The position numbers and the translations under genes are program-made. 64,000 nt of DNA from Acestrorhynchus altus (Eukaryota > Chordata > Actinopteri > Characiformes > Acestrorhynchidae), in NCBI GenBank assembly GCA_034509495.1, contig CM067511.1, positions 23,279,312 to 23,343,311 of the forward strand, written 5' to 3'. Positions within the stretch are counted from its first letter, which is position 1, and each line of letters begins with the position of its first letter. Under the pieces are notes generated by a model that made no database searches, was not told the DNA's origin, and saw only the letters and a program-made list of their open reading frames with translations. Positions 9,480 to 22,256 of the stretch are shown here, one piece after another.

Positions 9480-10170
9480 TTTGAAAATTCATGGAGCCTT
9501 GGTGTAGTTATGGATGACCAGTATTGTGCTTGTTCAAGCTCTTGTCATTTCAAGACTTGACTACTGCCTTTCTATGCAAACCATCAGGGCCTTGCAACTG
9601 ATCCAAACTGCAGCAGCACAGCTCCTTTTTTAATGTTCCCAAATTCAGTCTGCATTCCCTTCACTTCTTTCCGGTGGCTGCCCACATCAGATTCAAAATC
9701 TTGATGCTGGCCTACAAAGCAGCCTACAAAAAACTGACAAGCACCTCCATACTTGGTGACATTAGTCAAAACGTGATCTGTACCAAGAGCCCTTCAAGCA
9801 TTAAGTACAGCTTGGCTTGACCCACCATTCCTCAAGACGCATGGAGGACAAGCATCCAGACTCTTTCCTGTCTTGTCTGAACAGGGAGGGGACAGGGGAA
9901 CACACTTCCCCTGGGGGTCCGAAGAGTGGAGTCACTTGCTGTCTTCAAATGCCAACCGAAGACCCATCTCTTTCAAGAGCACTTAACACATTAAAGGAAT
10001 ATATTTATACTGAATCTTGTTAGCATTGATGTCTCCAATCTGACATTTGTTTTTGGTAGCATCTACACTTCAGGTATCTCTGGACTCTACTAACTAAGGA
10101 TATTTTCTGAGAGAACAGCAAAAAACGTTTGGAAGTCACTCTGGATAAGAGCCTCTGCCATATGTACTCT
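9480..10170 (+). pseudogene. 5'-truncated LINE (L2-like) 3' end
   Basis: Fragments read VQALVISRLDYC, IRALQLIQTAAAQLL and later, in other frames, sequence equal to LTHHSSRRMEDKHPDS and ESLAVFKCQPKTHLFQEHL. They end with actctggataagagcctctg, the typical 3' terminus of such fish LINEs. It belongs to a different subfamily from the element at 6685-9050. A sister fragment is at 39660-39900. Confidence 0.75.
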
Positions 10171-11779
10171 TAGCTATTTAGAGGTTGATTGTGGGAACCT
10201 GCAGGGGTACAACAAACACTGAACAGGTTCTTTGGAACACAGTATTTTATTATTACTCTGAGAATCTGTATGTAAGGCTGCGAGTCAGTGTTAGTCAGTG
10301 GAAAATGGTTGCCTTTCATCAGTGCTTGTACACTAGCAAATGTGTGTTAAACATATATCATTTTTCAAACTCAAATCCTGGTCTTGTTCAGTCCTGTGCC
10401 ATGAGAATATCTACATTCACTGAAAAACAAGATAAACTACATTTTGTGTTTCACTTAAAAAGCTGAAAATAAGTCTCATGAAAAGAATAAAAGCTGTAAT
10501 AAAGGGAACATATGGAACACTAACACAAAAACTGCTGATATTAGATTTAGTTGTTGAGGCTTTTGTGCTATTATCGATCTTTTTTTTTTTTAATGAGTAT
10601 ATTTTACTTATTGGCAGCTCATTAATGTCCGTTTCTTGCTATTCAGTTAAACTTTCTCTAGTTTCTTTAAACTTCAATATTTGGGAAAAAAATATATGGA
10701 GCAAAATATATTGCTTTGCTGTTTGTAAATAGAGTGATGATATACTCTATGGTCACTCATGCTAAGTTAATATTTGCTTAATAACTGCAGTAAACTTTAC
10801 ACAAGAAGGAGACTGAAATCCAACATGAGCAATAAGAGCAAACTGAAGAGTACTCTAATTAGATATGACATTTGAATGATCAGATTGTAGAACTAGACAT
10901 TCACAATCATTCTTAGGAATTAATCCAGTCATGCAAATTGGAATGAGAATGAGACTCAGTCCTGAGTCCCATGTTCTTCAACTATATTATAGAAGTAGAT
11001 GTCTTCCTTCAGTTTCATAGAAAAAAAAAAAATATATATAGATAGATATATTTGATGGTCTTGACAATAATAATGGATATTTGACCAAAAAGCAGAAAAA
11101 AGAAAGTGTATGAGACAAAAAGATTGTAACTTTAAGAACAACACAATGTAAACCACAATGTAAATCCATAGATGGTGGTGCTTATATTTAACTAACTGAA
11201 TGATGAATTTACAATGCAGTCAGTTGTAGTTGCAGTGCAGTGCAGTTATGTTTTACCTACAAAGGAAGGGACCTTTCTTGGTACAACACTTCCTGTGACG
11301 TGTACCACAGTGAAACTCGGTGACATACTGCACTGCACTGCTCAGTTACATGGTCAATTTCTTTCCTGCAACTTCATGATAAAGCTTAAAACTTTCCTGT
11401 TTCTCAGCTACTTGGTCAATTTATGCATGCGTATAAATATCCTCACCAAGCACATCCGCAGCAGCTTGTATTTCAGCCTCAGTAGCCCAGGTACTAAAAT
11501 ACCTCATGCATCACTTAGAATCATAGTCCGCAATTCTTTTTTCTCTTAGGGATGTCAAATAGTTCAACTATTTTCTTTCTACATGTGTAACAATAGCACT
11601 TTATTATGTCCTTTTTCACTCTTGCTAAGTGCAAAAGCCAATGAACTGAAAAATCAGTTACCATCACCTGTAAATTACAATGTTCAGCAGCTCAGGAGCT
11701 CGACAACTAAACTGGACAAAGTTTACTCAAATTTCAGCATAATAAAGAGCTGTTTTTCCATTACTGATTTGTTGTTGTT
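10171..11779. other. Intergenic, no recognised gene
   Basis: AT-rich; several short open frames but none with recognisable protein character. A small A12 plus TA/GATA tract lies at about 11024-11050, and a short CAGTG-type tandem (ttgcagtgcagtgcagtt) at about 11230. Confidence 0.4.
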
Positions 11780-13084
11780 TACAAACCGGATTCCAAAAAT
11801 GTTAATAAAAACTGAATGCAATGATGTGGAGATGACAAATGTCAATATCTTATTCGTAATAGAACATAGATGACAGGTCAAAAGTTTAATCTGAGTAAAT
11901 GTAACATTTTAAAAGAAAAATATGGTGATTTAAAATTTCACAGTGTCAACAAATCCCAAAAACGTTGGGACAAGTAGCAATAAGTGGCTGGAAAAAGGAA
12001 ATTGAGCATATAAGGAAGACCAATGAACACTAATTAGGTCAATCGACAACATGATTGGGAATAAAAAGAGCTTCTCAGAGTGTCAGAGTCTCTCTGAAGC
12101 CAAGATGGTAAGAGGATCACCAATTCCACCATTGTTGCGCAGAAAGATACGAGAATGGTGTTACCCAGCATAAAATAGCAAAGACTTAAACATCACTGCA
12201 CCTCAAACAGGAATGCCGCTGTCAAGGAAATAACAGAATGGGCTCTGGAATACTACCAGAAAGCATCGTCAGTGAACACAATCCACCCTGCCATCTGCCA
12301 TTGCCAGCTGAAACTCTACAGTGCAAAGAGGAAGCCATTTCTAAGTAAGCTCCACAAGCTCAGACGTTTGCACTGGGCCAGGGGTCATTAAAATGGAGTG
12401 TGGCAAAATGGAAGACTGTTCTGTGGTCAGATGAGTCACGATTTGAAGTTCTTTATGGAACACTGGGACGCCATGTCATCCGGACCAGAGAGGACAAGAA
12501 TAACCCAAGTTGTTATCAACGCTCCGTTCAGAAGCCTGCATCACTGATGGTATGGGGTTGCATGAGTGCTTGTGGCCTGGGCAGCTTGCATGTCTGGAAA
12601 GGCACCATTAATGCAGAGAACTATGTTCAGGTTCTAGAACAACCTATGCTCCCATCTAGACGTCATCTCTTTCAGAGAAGACCCTGCATTTTTCAACAAG
12701 ATAATGCCAGACCACATTCTGCAGCAAGAAGATTGAAGAGTTAGAGGCCTGTATTAGATATGAATGGGAGAACATTCCTATTTCTAAACTTAAGAAACTG
12801 GTCCCCTCTGTTCTCAGATGTCTGTTGAGTGTTGTAAGAAGAAGGACGGATGCCACCCAGTGGTAAAAATGGCCTTGTACCAACTTTTTTGTGATTTGTT
12901 GACGCCATGAAATTTGGAAACATGTTTTTTCCTTAAAATGATACATTCTCTCAGTTTAAACTTTTGATCTGTGATTTGTGTTTTATTCTGAATAAAATTT
13001 TAGATGTTGGCACTTCCACATCATTGCATTCATATTTTTATTCAATTTGTTTAGTGTCCCAACTTTTTTGGAATCCTGTTTGTA
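11780..13084 (+). mobile_element. Tc1-like transposon, internally deleted
   Basis: Ends are inverted: tacaaaccggattccaaaaa at the left and ttttttggaatcctgtttgta at the right, each finishing in TA. Second internal copies (cccaaaaacgttgggaca near 11956; ccaacttttttgtg near 12880) give an IR/DR-type arrangement. Transposase pieces are GSPIPPLLRRKI near 12110, WSDESRFE (first catalytic Asp, about 12425), LMVWGCMSACGLGSLHVWKG and FQQDNARPHSAA (second Asp, about 12700). A deletion just after ARRLKS removes the segment with the third catalytic residue. About 1.3 kb against the usual 1.6 kb; not active. Confidence 0.9.
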
Positions 13085-13349
13085 TTTGTTTTTACTTAAA
13101 GTTTTAACTTTTTTATGTGGAACACTGAGTTTGAGTGCTGAGGATTATTCCCACATTAGTCCAGGTTGGAAAATAATTTATTCATTTTTTGTTTTGTTTT
13201 GTTTTAAATGGAAATATTTGTGTGTCCACGCAGGAGGTCAGTGTATTTTATGGTGTTGTGTGCCCCCAAGTGGACAAAATAGAAATGATCAGAGAAGAAC
13301 AGAGCAATTTTTTGTTGTTCATTTTTATTTGTTTCAGCATTAAAGTTGA

Positions 13350-13352
<3 letters not shown>

Positions 13353-13409
<57 letters not shown>
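13353..13409. repeat. (GT)n microsatellite
   Basis: Uninterrupted GT dinucleotides followed by a short AT-rich stretch. Confidence 0.97.
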
Positions 13410-13411
<2 letters not shown>

Positions 13412-13856
13412 ATATAATAAAGTTAAGAAAATAAAAACAAATAATTTGAGAGGAATATATAATACAATCTATGTAAAATTAATGTAGGCGTTGTGAGGTG
13501 ATCATAAGATTTCAGGACCGGACCAATTCATTTTATAATACAGCAGCAGAACAACAAAGGAGTTGTGTTATTACAGCGATAAACCAGCAGAGTGATTATG
13601 AGCTTAGCTTAAGTGAACTCATCATCAAATAAATACTTGCACCCAGAAGGAACCCGACTGACTCCAATGCATGGCTGCAGTACCTTAATGAGTGGCCAGC
13701 AAATGAAAACAAAGTAGATGAAAAACAATAGATCTGAATGAAAGTACATATAGAAAGAGTGACAGAACATCCTCTGGAACTTTTTGGTCCCAACCTTTAC
13801 AAGCTGGTTTTGAAAAACATTGTTACTTAATTAAGTGACACTTCTTCAAAACTACA

Positions 13857-14050
13857 GGGGTTGGACAATGAAACTGAAACACCTGGTTTTAGACCACAAT
13901 CGTTTATTAGTATGGTGTAGGGCCTCCCTTTTCATTTAATACTGCTGTGAGGATCCCAAAAAGAGTGATGTGTGTATCACAGGTGTGTGATGTTTTTTTA
14001 TGTGCCATGTGCCAGTTGCCATGGACTGAGAGTGTGAGGTGGTTACATAA
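13857..14050. mobile_element. Tc1-like terminal fragment
   Basis: Begins caggggttggacaatgaaac and tgaaacacctggttttagac, the end sequence of a common fish Tc1-like family, followed by ttagtatggtgtagggcctcc. The transposase part is missing. It ends next to the MITE at 14064. Confidence 0.6.
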
Positions 14051-14063
14051 GGTTTCACCTTTA

Positions 14064-14248
14064 CAGTGAAACCTCTTGTAAAGGTACAGCCTTTACCTAC
14101 TGTTTTATTTCTGTTTGAATCCGTTTTTGGTTCTGTTTTGGGGTGTTTTTGTCAATCAGTCACTTTACACTGGAACCTTTATGGCCTCCCCATTCAAACA
14201 GAAATAAAACAGTAGGTAAAGGCTGTACCTTTACAAGAGGTTTCACTG
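14064..14248. mobile_element. Harbinger-like MITE with perfect 57-bp inverted repeats
   Basis: Left arm 14064-14120 starts cagtgaaacctcttgtaaag. Right arm 14192-14248 is its exact reverse complement. The loop is 71 bp. The element is flanked on both sides by TTA (14061-14063, 14249-14251), which fits the 3-bp TTA/TAA target duplication of PIF/Harbinger elements. It has no coding capacity. Superfamily is inferred from the flank alone. Confidence 0.7.
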
Positions 14249-14639
14249 TTAGGATGCTCTGCCTCCTAAACTTTCTCTCTCTCTCACCAATACCTCCTTA
14301 CAGGGATGACATCCATTGTTGTTACATAAAAGCATACATACACCTACATATGTAGTGCTATTATCTTACATAGTCATCATGACATAACCGGTAAGTGCTC
14401 ACTCAGTTTCTATACATGTATTTCTCCCTACGTGTTCCTAGGACCCCAGGACTCCCTCCCTCCCTGAAGGTGGATCTGGCTAATAAGGATAAGGTGCTCT
14501 GACTCCCCTTGCCTCCCCTTTTACCTCCCTGACACTCCCTGCAGCAGGATAAAAAGGTAAGTACATGTACCCTGTTTATAAAATACATGATCTTCTGTCC
14601 TTGATACTTATTTACCCTGATGATGGGCTCCCTTGCCTC

Positions 14640-14668
14640 ATCACACACACACACACACACACACACAC
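14640..14668. repeat. (CA)n microsatellite
   Basis: CA dinucleotides inside the retrotransposon fragment; they create the CVCVCV run in the minus-strand frame. Confidence 0.9.
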
Positions 14669-14689
14669 CCCCTTCTTTAAGTAAGTAAC

Positions 14690-14984
14690 ACTCTTTGTGA
14701 TGTGAGAGGGAATCCACTGTAACATTGACCTTGCCCTTGTGGTAGTAAACCTGGAAGGAATAAGGTTGCAATGACAAATACCAGTGTATTATTCTGGCAT
14801 TAGTGTTCTGCGTCCTCCTCATCCATTGAAGTGTATGATAATCTGTATCGAAAACAAAGTTATGACCCTTCAAAAAGTATCTCAGAGTGTCTAGAGGCCA
14901 TTTGACAATCAGGGCCTTTACATTGAAATAATTCCATTTTCTACTGATGTTGAGTATTGCGGTCAGTCTGCTTTCTGTAGACAT
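14690..14984 (-). pseudogene. Ty3/Gypsy RNase H fragment
   Basis: The minus-strand frame reads IVKWPLDTLRYFLKGHNFVF, DTDYHTLQWMRR, NARIIHWYLSLQPYSFQVYY and HKGKVNVTVDSLSH. This matches the RNase H domain of Ty3/Gypsy pol, with the TDxxxLxW motif and the terminal N-V-x-D-x-LSR-like end. Only the C-terminal half of the domain remains. Confidence 0.85.
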
Positions 14985-14997
14985 TTGGCATGCTCAG

Positions 14998-15700
14998 TTA
15001 CCATGGTGCATCCAGGCTCCATGCTAAACAAACCTGCCAAAATGGTGTTTCTGAGCTTGTCTGTCTGTTCTGATAAAAGATGGGCCAAGTCACATGATGT
15101 AGTGTGGTTGCTAGCAGCTGGGAAGTACTGCTCCGCATGAGCCAAATGATTGCACCCACAGATGCTCCACTGCTTCCATGTCTCTTATTGTGGAAAACCT
15201 GTTTGGTTTGTCGTCCGCGGCACTTCACAAGACCCATGCCATTTTGCCAATACGCTTGTGTCTGATGTTTGATGTAAAATTGGTGCCCTGATCCATGAGA
15301 AATTCTCAGGGTATCCCTTCCTTTGAGATCAGCTGAATTAGAGCATGAACTGCCTGTCTGGTTTTGATTTTGCATAGAGCAAATGCTTCTGGATAGCAGG
15401 TAGAATAATCACATAAAGTGAGCATATATACCTGTTACCTGACCGACTGCTCGGTAACAGTCCTACAATGTCCATTGCTATGTGTGAGAAGGGTTCATCG
15501 TCAAAAGGCATGCTTATCAGGGGGGCTCTCTTTGGCTTTTTTGTCAGTGCAGTTAAATGACATTCAGGGCACAAACAACAGTAACTTGAGACGTTTCAGT
15601 GAAGCCCAGGCCAATAAAACCTTGCTGAAATGCCCACTGTTCAGAATGACCCTGTTACCATCCAGTGCATGTGTTCTGCTCAGTCTGGTTGTGACAAAAA
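14998..15700 (-). pseudogene. Ty3/Gypsy integrase fragment
   Basis: Frames on the minus strand read RFYWPGLH and CLCPECHLTALTKKPKRAPL (zinc-binding region end), then PFSHIAMDIVGLLPSSRSGN (core start with the first catalytic Asp). Sequence near 15300 equals KGRDTLRISHGSGHQF, a degraded form of the second Asp region. Frameshifts separate the pieces. It lies upstream (5', minus strand) of the RNase H fragment, the reverse of the normal Gypsy order. Confidence 0.8.
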
Positions 15701-16199
15701 CTTTAGCTCCATTTTGCTTCAAACACAAGTACATCAAAGCCCAGTATGACTTTTTAAGGAGAGGTCCACATAATCCCTACTGTTAGCAGGTAAGTTTGGC
15801 CCTCTATCTCCACAGTTTCCTCAGTTTTAGGATAAACTCCTTTATCAACAAGCATGCATTATTCTTTTAGTTTGTCAGTTGGCTTTAGCACATTGTCAGG
15901 TAAGCACTTGTCTAGGATTCGTGTTTGACTTGGCCCTCATGTCGATCAGTGCCTTTAGGTTTTTTCCAGTCAATTTGACATTCACCATCATTTCTTTAGG
16001 TTCTTTTCTAGGGATCTAGGGCTGTAACATAGTTGACTCAACAGCTGCTCAGTCCAGGACACAATAGCAGGACACATACTTTGGTTTGTTGCAATTAAAA
16101 ATGTAAAAACACAACCTGCACTTGGCTTTGCTGTGCTCCCTTTATTGTTTTTGGCAGGTGACAAACTTTACAGTGCAATTAAAACCTTAAGGCAGAAAA

Positions 16200-16840
16200 C
16201 CAGTTTGAACCACTCCCATGGACTTATTGACCTGCTGGGGTTCACTGTTGCCGAAATATTTCAAATTTCTGGAGGATAGCATTTTTCACACAAGTGTAGG
16301 CCATTGCTTCCTCTTGGTCCGTAGCCACATACTCTGGCCTTACACTCCAGCAATGGGACTGCTCCAGCCAGCCAGCTGCAGCTGCCAGTCACATCATCAG
16401 AGTCCTTTAAACTGCGAAGTCGGGGGGTGTTGGCCAGCTCACCACGACCAGTACATTCTGTTCATGTGCTTTTCTTTCCTCTGCTGCTGCCATCCTCAGA
16501 AGAATCCACACTGTGTTCGCTGTCTCCAGTCTCTGTGTCTCCTCTCTGTTTTCCCTTATTTCAGCTCCATTCCATTCCTCCTGCTGTGTCATGCTGACTT
16601 GCGGCAGGAACAAGCTGAATTGGTGTTGCATGACATGCCACTGCTGCTCCTTCTTCTCTGCCTCTCTCTGTCAGCAGCATGTCCTTCTGCTGCGTCTTGC
16701 ACATGAAGGCTTGAAGCATTCGGCACAGTTGTCTGCATTTGCAGCCCCTGAGTATGCTGTCTTAATAGATGAAGAGTATAGGTCTCTCTGATGTTTTGTC
16801 TCCACCATTGGCACTTACTTCTTTGGCAACTTTCCACTAC
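16200..16840 (-). pseudogene. Probable Ty3/Gypsy gag fragment
   Basis: Minus-strand translations give AAAAGWLEQSHC and, one frame over, YVATDQEEAMAYTCVKNAIL followed by QKFEIFRQQ. This resembles the helical gag/SCAN-like region of fish Gypsy elements (W...LTGEAQ...Y..VK.AIL.R). It is upstream of a Gln/Arg/Glu-rich stretch, broken by stops, and on the same strand as the integrase and RNase H pieces. Confidence 0.5.
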
Positions 16841-18689
16841 ATGTTGTCACCTTGGTGATAAAGATGGTGGTGTGCTACAGGCTGCACCACTGCTTTCTAA
16901 TAAAAGTTCTTAAAAAAAATCCAACAACAACAACAACTTTGCAGCCATGGCACAGCACTCTTGGCTGCAGTCGTATCAAGAAAGGCAGGCAAATCATTGT
17001 GCTTGAGTGTTAAGTGGGAGGCTTATATATGAAAAGGACAAGACGTCCTGCAACTAGGCCTCATGGTAAATTATCCTAGAAATATTGTATGATATTGTAT
17101 GAAGAATGTTAATATTGTCATTTTAAGAGGAATTATGCCATTCATATAATCAATCAATCAGAATAATGCAATTTAAAGAGCAGTGGGATTTTGATCATTC
17201 CAAATATTTGGACATTGGAATGCCAAAAAAGGGTTAAATGTCCCTGAAAATTTGCGTGTGTATTCTGAGTTTGCCAAAAGGTATGTGGTATGGTATGTGC
17301 TCTGGTCAGATAAGACCAAAAATAAACACACTGTACTTCATCAAATGTGTTTTTGTCCTAAAATGACAATACCCAGACTATAAATGTCCTCTGTAACTTT
17401 TAAATAAGCACTTTAAAAGTCAGTGGTGGCAGCAGTCTAAAGCAGACTACAGCAACTGTATTCCAGACTGCGAGGCTAAAAGTGTGAAGGGTCTTCACAA
17501 TCTTTTCAACCATCTAAATTTCATCTCCACTTTCCATCCACAGGGGAAAAATAGATATCCCCCAACTCCTGAGAAGTTTGGGCTTCACTGTTTTGGACAA
17601 AGTAGGAAAAGGGCCTTCTGGACATGTAAAGCGTGTCACATCCTTAAGGCACCCCACTAATGTGGCTATTAAAATAAAAGATAATGATGGTGCCACCTGA
17701 ATTTGCCTCTAAAGGAATTAAGTAAACAGAATTTAAGTACAAGAATTTAACCAGAATTTAACCCTTCTATTAGCAGGTTTGGTTGTAGTTTATACTGGCT
17801 GATTGACTCTTTCACTTGTCAGTCAAATGCACAGGCAGTTGGGGGGGGGGGGGGGGGGCATTTGGGTTGGTCCTGTTGGACTGAGAGAGTTAATCTGATG
17901 TCGTGACTTTATGTAGTAAACGTCAGGCTTTAAAGGCCTGTTAACCATAGTTATGAGCACATTTGCTGCAGTACAGTGTGTTTATTTGTGTGTATCTTTG
18001 TTTGGTCACCTTGTTGTAAAGTTTTAAACTGTACTGTTGAAAGTAAAGCTGAAACCGCCTGTGTGAGCTTTGTTTATCCAGAGAATCTGGAAGGGCCAAT
18101 TCCCCAACCCCATTATGATTATCAGTAACACCAGGGAGATTTTGCCGTTCCAAAAAGTGGATGTTTCTGTAGAACGACCTTAATATTCATTTTAAAAAGT
18201 TCCATTAGGTGTGTGTCTGTCTCTACATTGAGAACGATGCAATTTGATTGTGATTGTGATAAAATCATTTTCAAACATTCAGGAAATATTTGAGAGCATT
18301 AGTATCGTTTGGAGTGGACTTGTTTCAGCATACGCCTGTAATCTGTAGCAGATTCTTGTAGTAGATAAGTTATAATGTACCCTAAATGTGAGTCAGTTGT
18401 AACAGTGTTCTAGAAATGTCTTGGAAAATTTAAACACAAGTTGTTAAGGACAAAAATATTATTTTTGTAACAGGATAAAGATCTCCAGTGAAAACTCAGG
18501 CATGGTGCTTGCAATCTTCTGTGGTGCTTTTGAAGACCCTGTCCATATTCAGCTTCCCATCAATGGCAAAATATGACTCTCATAAAGATATAAAGGGTCT
18601 GGTGAAAATGTGGTATAATTCTATTAGTGGATAAAGTGTTGAATATAGAGTTAAACTCTCAAGCAGTGGTTGTCTAGTTAGAATTTAAG
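16841..18689. other. Intergenic, no recognised gene
   Basis: Only low-complexity features were seen: a (CAA)n run near 16922-16937 and a G18 tract at 17841-17858. Short open frames have no family resemblance. Confidence 0.4.
17841..17858. repeat. Poly-G tract (18 G)
   Basis: Eighteen consecutive G. Long G homopolymers are rare in vertebrate DNA, can form quadruplexes and are difficult to sequence. Confidence 0.9.
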
Positions 18690-19210
18690 AGTCTTACAGC
18701 TTCAGGGAAAAAGCTGTTCCTCAGTCTGGTGGTTAATGTTCCACAAAATCCTGCCTGAGGGGAGCAGAGCAAAAAGAGTGTGTGCTTTGTGAGTGGTGTC
18801 CTTCATTATACAGGTGGCCCTCTTCCTGCATGTGGAAGAATATATGTCCATGATGGTGGGAAGGCCAAGTCCAATAAGTACTTGCACACCATGTACCAGT
18901 AACTGGAGACGACTTCCACCGCAGATCCTTTAATGTGCAGATGTGGTGGATCCTCACAGACTGCGGCCTGTTAGTCAGGAAGCCCAGGATCCAATTATTA
19001 AGGTGAGCAGCCAGGTTCTGGGGAATGAAAATGTTAAAAGCAGATGTGAAATCCTCAAAGAGTAGAAATCCTTCCACTCCAGGTGGGTGAAGGCAGTGTG
19101 GACCACAGAGGAGATGGCATACTGTGTGGATTGGTTCATGCAGTATGCATACTGGTGTGTATCCCTGCTGACATCAATGGTGGTTTTAACGTGGGCCATA
19201 ACCCATCATT
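18690..19210 (-). pseudogene. LINE reverse-transcriptase and 3' end fragment
   Basis: Minus-strand frames read VVHTAFTHLEW (KD), LAAHLNNWILGFLTNRPQSVR, and near 18700 RLRNSFFPEAVRLLNSN. These are the palm region and the C-terminal end of a fish LINE polymerase, joined by an internal deletion that removes the YADD motif. Frameshifted throughout. Confidence 0.7.
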
Positions 19211-20362
19211 TTGTGACTACCTGGGCTACTGGCCAGTAATAATTCAGACCAGCCAGTGGTAAACATTATGATAAACTGATAAACATTATGAAATGAGACA
19301 TTTTGTTTGGGACAATGGATGGAAAGATGCAAATGCATTAGGAACGTTTCAAGATATTCTAACATCATGCTACTGTTATTGTGGTGTTCCCAGATTATCT
19401 TCATGCATATGCTGGCTTTCAGTTGTAAAATTTGAGGAATTTGAGAAAGTGGTACAAAGCAGAGAATGAAGGATTTTCTATTGGAAGAGCAGTGATAAAT
19501 ATTTATCTACAGTTGGTTTGGGTGATCAAAATCAGGGTGCCGTCATAGTCACCCGTGAAGAAAGGAAAGCATTTGTTTTTTTACTTTTGTTAAGTACCAT
19601 GTAAACCATGTAAAAAAGTTTACCTTTGGCACAGTGTTTACTTCATGGACTTCTGACCTACCAGCTGTAAATATATTTCAAGTGAAAACCCAGGAGGCAG
19701 ATTCAGTGGAAATTAAGCTGATGTCTGTTTGCACATTAGACCAGAATGCCTTAAAAACAGCTTCAACATTTTATTAAAGCTGTTGCGAGATAAACATCTG
19801 AAAACACACCCAAAGCAAGGAATCAGTGTTGAACTACCAGAGAGCTGTGGGCAGGAGAAAAAAGAGAGAACTTTATAGGTCACCTTAGTGATAACATGCA
19901 GACTCTTATGGGAAAGAAGCTTATGGGAAATAATGGTTCATATACAAGTTTATATTAAAGATATGGAAACAATATATAAAACATATAAGGACATTTATAA
20001 AGAAATAAATGGTGAAATCAAAACTGAAGTCAAGAACACAATTATTTCTACTGCTATTAGATGTTAAAGCTGTTGAGTTATCTTAATTAAATTGTTAAGC
20101 ATGAAAGCATTGCCTTGTTATTGATTTTTGATGACTTTATAGGAATTTCTACACATGAAGTGATATTTAAGTGTGAGGACTATTACTTTCAAGACCTATT
20201 AATATAGTACAGAAAGAGAAAAGTGGTAGATCTATGCTAGCCAGATGTTATTGTTGCTGTTCAATGTTTTCACAGTCATGGCTGTATGAAGGAGATGGGT
20301 AAAAAAAATGAAAAAGAGCCTTACTGCACACCCTGGAGACCAACCAGCAAGCTGTGATACGC

Positions 20363-20443
<81 letters not shown>

Positions 20444-22256
20444 TCCAGATGCCCTGAATATGCCCTTTTTTATATCAGAGCAGATAATAGAGAATGCAGC
20501 AGCTACTATGGGAGGATGTTTTATAGAAATATCTAAAAATGTGTTTGTGCCCCCAACAGTTTTAAAGGTTTAAAATAACAATAATACATCTGTGTTTAAA
20601 CGTCTGTGTGTCTCGATCATATCATCAGAATCTATAAATGGTCACGTAATATTGATCATAGATTATTAGGATTAGTGAGATCTAAAATATTTGACACATT
20701 AACCATAACTCTCCTTCACTCATTCCCAGTCAGAACAAAATCATAAATTGATAAATTGATAGGGAATTGTTTGTTTTGTTTGTTAGATTTACAAATTGTT
20801 TAGCAGCATAAAGTGGGGGAAAGGAGAATAGAAAGAGTGAGAGCAGGATGGGCAGCAAGAACCAGCTGACAGTTAACATTAGCCAAGACCACAGTTATAA
20901 TTCCACGGCAGCTTCAGTTCACAATGATTTCACATAACCGAACTGTGATATCCAGGTATCGAATGTGGATTCTCTCCAACCCCCGCTTACGTTTATTTAC
21001 TCCCAAAAAGTGTGTTTATTTACTCCCAAAAACATTTCAAGGTTCAAGATTGTTCAGTGATGTGTGAAATGGGGCTTGTGTTCAAGTCTGTCAGGATTTC
21101 GACATGTTCAAATGCCCCGCTGTGGTTGGTGGTTTAGCCTGTTTCTCAATTTCATTTTTCAGACAGTGACTCTCATGCAGAGAGAATGTGTTCTGTCATC
21201 AAATCATTATTCTTCTTCTATTAAGGAGAACTTCCCCTCATTGATTTTCACTGGGTTGATCAGAGTTTGCAAGAAAATCCAAAACAAATGTTTATAGACT
21301 TCAATTCATTAATGGCTATATTTCAAAGGTCTTCTGGTGCCCACTGGCTACTGAATCATAATGAAGGTGTGCAGGTTTCTACTGCACTGGCTTTCTTCGT
21401 GCTGTCAGTGGTATGTGCTAGTGTCTGAATGTGCTAGTGTCTGTTCCTTGGAAACAGATCTGCACTTGTGAAGTTGAAGTTTTCAGTTGTGTTATGAGGG
21501 GAACAGTTATTGAGGGGAAAAGTGTACAATGGTTTTTTATTCTTCTCTTCTTTTCTTTTACTGGTGCACAGTACTGGCTTCAAAAACAATAATTGGTACA
21601 ATGTGACTGAAAAACCTGTATTTGGACAATCTGCTCTAAATACTCTCATAACCATAGCTTATATTCAGTTAATTACTACACTGCTACACTACAATCATTT
21701 AAATAGGCTCTATCCCTAAAACTCTACAACGTCATTAAATAGTCTTTGAAACATCTGTAGATAATCTATAGAGGCTATGGGACCAAACAGTAAACTGAAG
21801 GGTCAGCCCTCACCTTGTGGACTGCTAAGTATGTCTTTCGGGAAAACACTTTGAGTGAATGATATGAGAACAGAAAATGTAAATAAATGTTTTTTTAATA
21901 TATTTATTTTTTATAAAAGTCATTCATTTATTTGATTTCTCTTAAAATGCTTGTATTTGACAAAAATACAAATAATACTGAAGCAAACAATCACAAACCC
22001 ACAAAATATCTCCATTTTCAAGCATATCTACAGTTCTTACTACAATAACACCAACTCTAAAACTCACACCAAAGTCAAGAGAGTTGTGGCAATTTTGGTT
22101 TATGAGTGGAAATCTGGTGCTGGTTGACACACCGGGCAGTGAAGTATATTACTTTTGCACTTAAGTATCATAAGCTTACGGGACAAAAAAATAGTCACCT
22201 AGCTTGATCAAGCTGGCAGTGAATTCATTATCCTGCAGAGGTCACTGCACAAGAAT
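19211..22256. other. Intergenic, no recognised gene
   Basis: Apart from a (GT)n array at 20364-20440, nothing recognisable was found. A short direct repeat occurs at 20999-21031 (tttatttactcccaaaaa twice). Confidence 0.4.
20364..20440. repeat. (GT)n microsatellite
   Basis: About 38 uninterrupted GT units. Confidence 0.97.

Noticed and set aside
16218..16706. 162-codon plus-strand open frame, Cys/Leu/Ser-rich
   Set aside because: It lies opposite gag-like retrotransposon sequence on the minus strand and has no recognisable motif or splice context.
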